15,263 bases of DNA, taken from contig CAAENA010000072.1 in NCBI GenBank assembly GCA_900757205.1, positions 1 to 15,263 on the forward strand, in the 5' to 3' direction. Positions 15,186 through 15,263 of the stretch are shown here, one piece after another. The DNA is from an uncultured Collinsella sp. (GTDB lineage: Bacteria; Actinomycetota; Coriobacteriia; Coriobacteriales; Coriobacteriaceae). Both the position numbers and the translations under genes were made by a program. Positions within the stretch are counted from its first letter, which is position 1. Every line of letters begins with the position of its first letter. The notes beneath the pieces were generated by a model. It was not told where the DNA came from, did no database searches, and worked only from the letters and a program-made list of their open reading frames with translations.

Positions 15186-15263
15186 ATGGCGATTACCATC
15201 GATATCGACACTGCACGCCCCTACCAGGTGCATGTTGGCACGTTTTTGCTGGAGCAGGCGGGG
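15186..15263 (+). CDS. aroB: 3-dehydroquinate synthase, N-terminus only (cut by window edge)
   Basis: Only 26 codons are visible, starting at ATG 15186-15188 with AAAGGA nine bases upstream, 36 bases after the tyrA stop. The visible peptide (ITIDIDTARPYQVHVG then TFLLEQAG) has the usual N-terminal pattern of AroB, a beta strand ending in Y-x-V/I-x-V/I-G followed by a Leu-Leu pair. The enzyme performs step two of the shikimate pathway and would sit in the same operon as aroF and tyrA. With so little sequence, the call rests on pattern and context. Confidence 0.75.
   Translation, partial: MAITIDIDTARPYQVHVGTFLLEQAG

Noticed and set aside
13221..15233. A 670-codon open frame on the minus strand opposite aroF and tyrA
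   Set aside because: It mirrors codon bias in GC-rich genes, has no ribosome site or recognisable domain, and both genes on the plus strand have complete family motifs.

Overview
The window looks like a chromosomal segment of a high-GC Gram-positive gut bacterium of the class Coriobacteriia, most probably Collinsella or a close relative. I base this on the roughly 60% GC content, the style of the proteins (zinc-ribbon membrane protein, CtpE-like P-type ATPase) and the gene order; it is recognition from memory, not a database match. No phage, transposon, insertion sequence, CRISPR or horizontal-transfer signature is visible, and all complete genes are intact.

Left half (1-6806, all minus strand): a tightly packed cell-elongation operon read in the order mreB, mreC, mreD, mrdA (PBP2), rodA, then a DUF697-type membrane protein that runs off the left edge. 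Intergenic gaps are about 5-21 bases and most Shine-Dalgarno sequences overlap the preceding stop codon. MreB filaments, the MreC/MreD bridge, the PBP2 transpeptidase and the RodA glycosyltransferase form the Rod complex that builds side-wall peptidoglycan. The DUF697 protein appears to be co-transcribed.

Middle (6867-12851, all minus strand): a hairpin separates the Rod operon from a two-gene unit (cyclophilin-type peptidyl-prolyl isomerase followed by a TPR protein with one membrane span) driven by a good promoter at 8820-8849. Upstream of that lie a membrane-anchored double-zinc-ribbon protein of unknown function and a CtpE-like cation P-type ATPase with an unusual basic C-terminal tail.

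Right part (12880-15263): tRNA-Arg(CCG) on the minus strand has its own near-consensus promoter and terminator. Divergently, on the plus strand, an aromatic amino-acid operon begins: aroF-type DAHP synthase (type I-beta with an N-terminal regulatory domain), tyrA (prephenate dehydrogenase) and the start of aroB (3-dehydroquinate synthase). The aroF leader holds the most interesting signal in the window: a 20-codon ORF that starts about where transcription should start, a Tyr codon immediately in front of a 9-bp GC-rich hairpin followed by five T residues, and a stop codon fused to the aroF Shine-Dalgarno. This is a compact candidate attenuator controlling entry into aromatic amino-acid synthesis.

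There is no gene-free stretch longer than 300 bases. The longest is the divergent region 13005-13208, which is filled by the tRNA promoter and the aroF leader.
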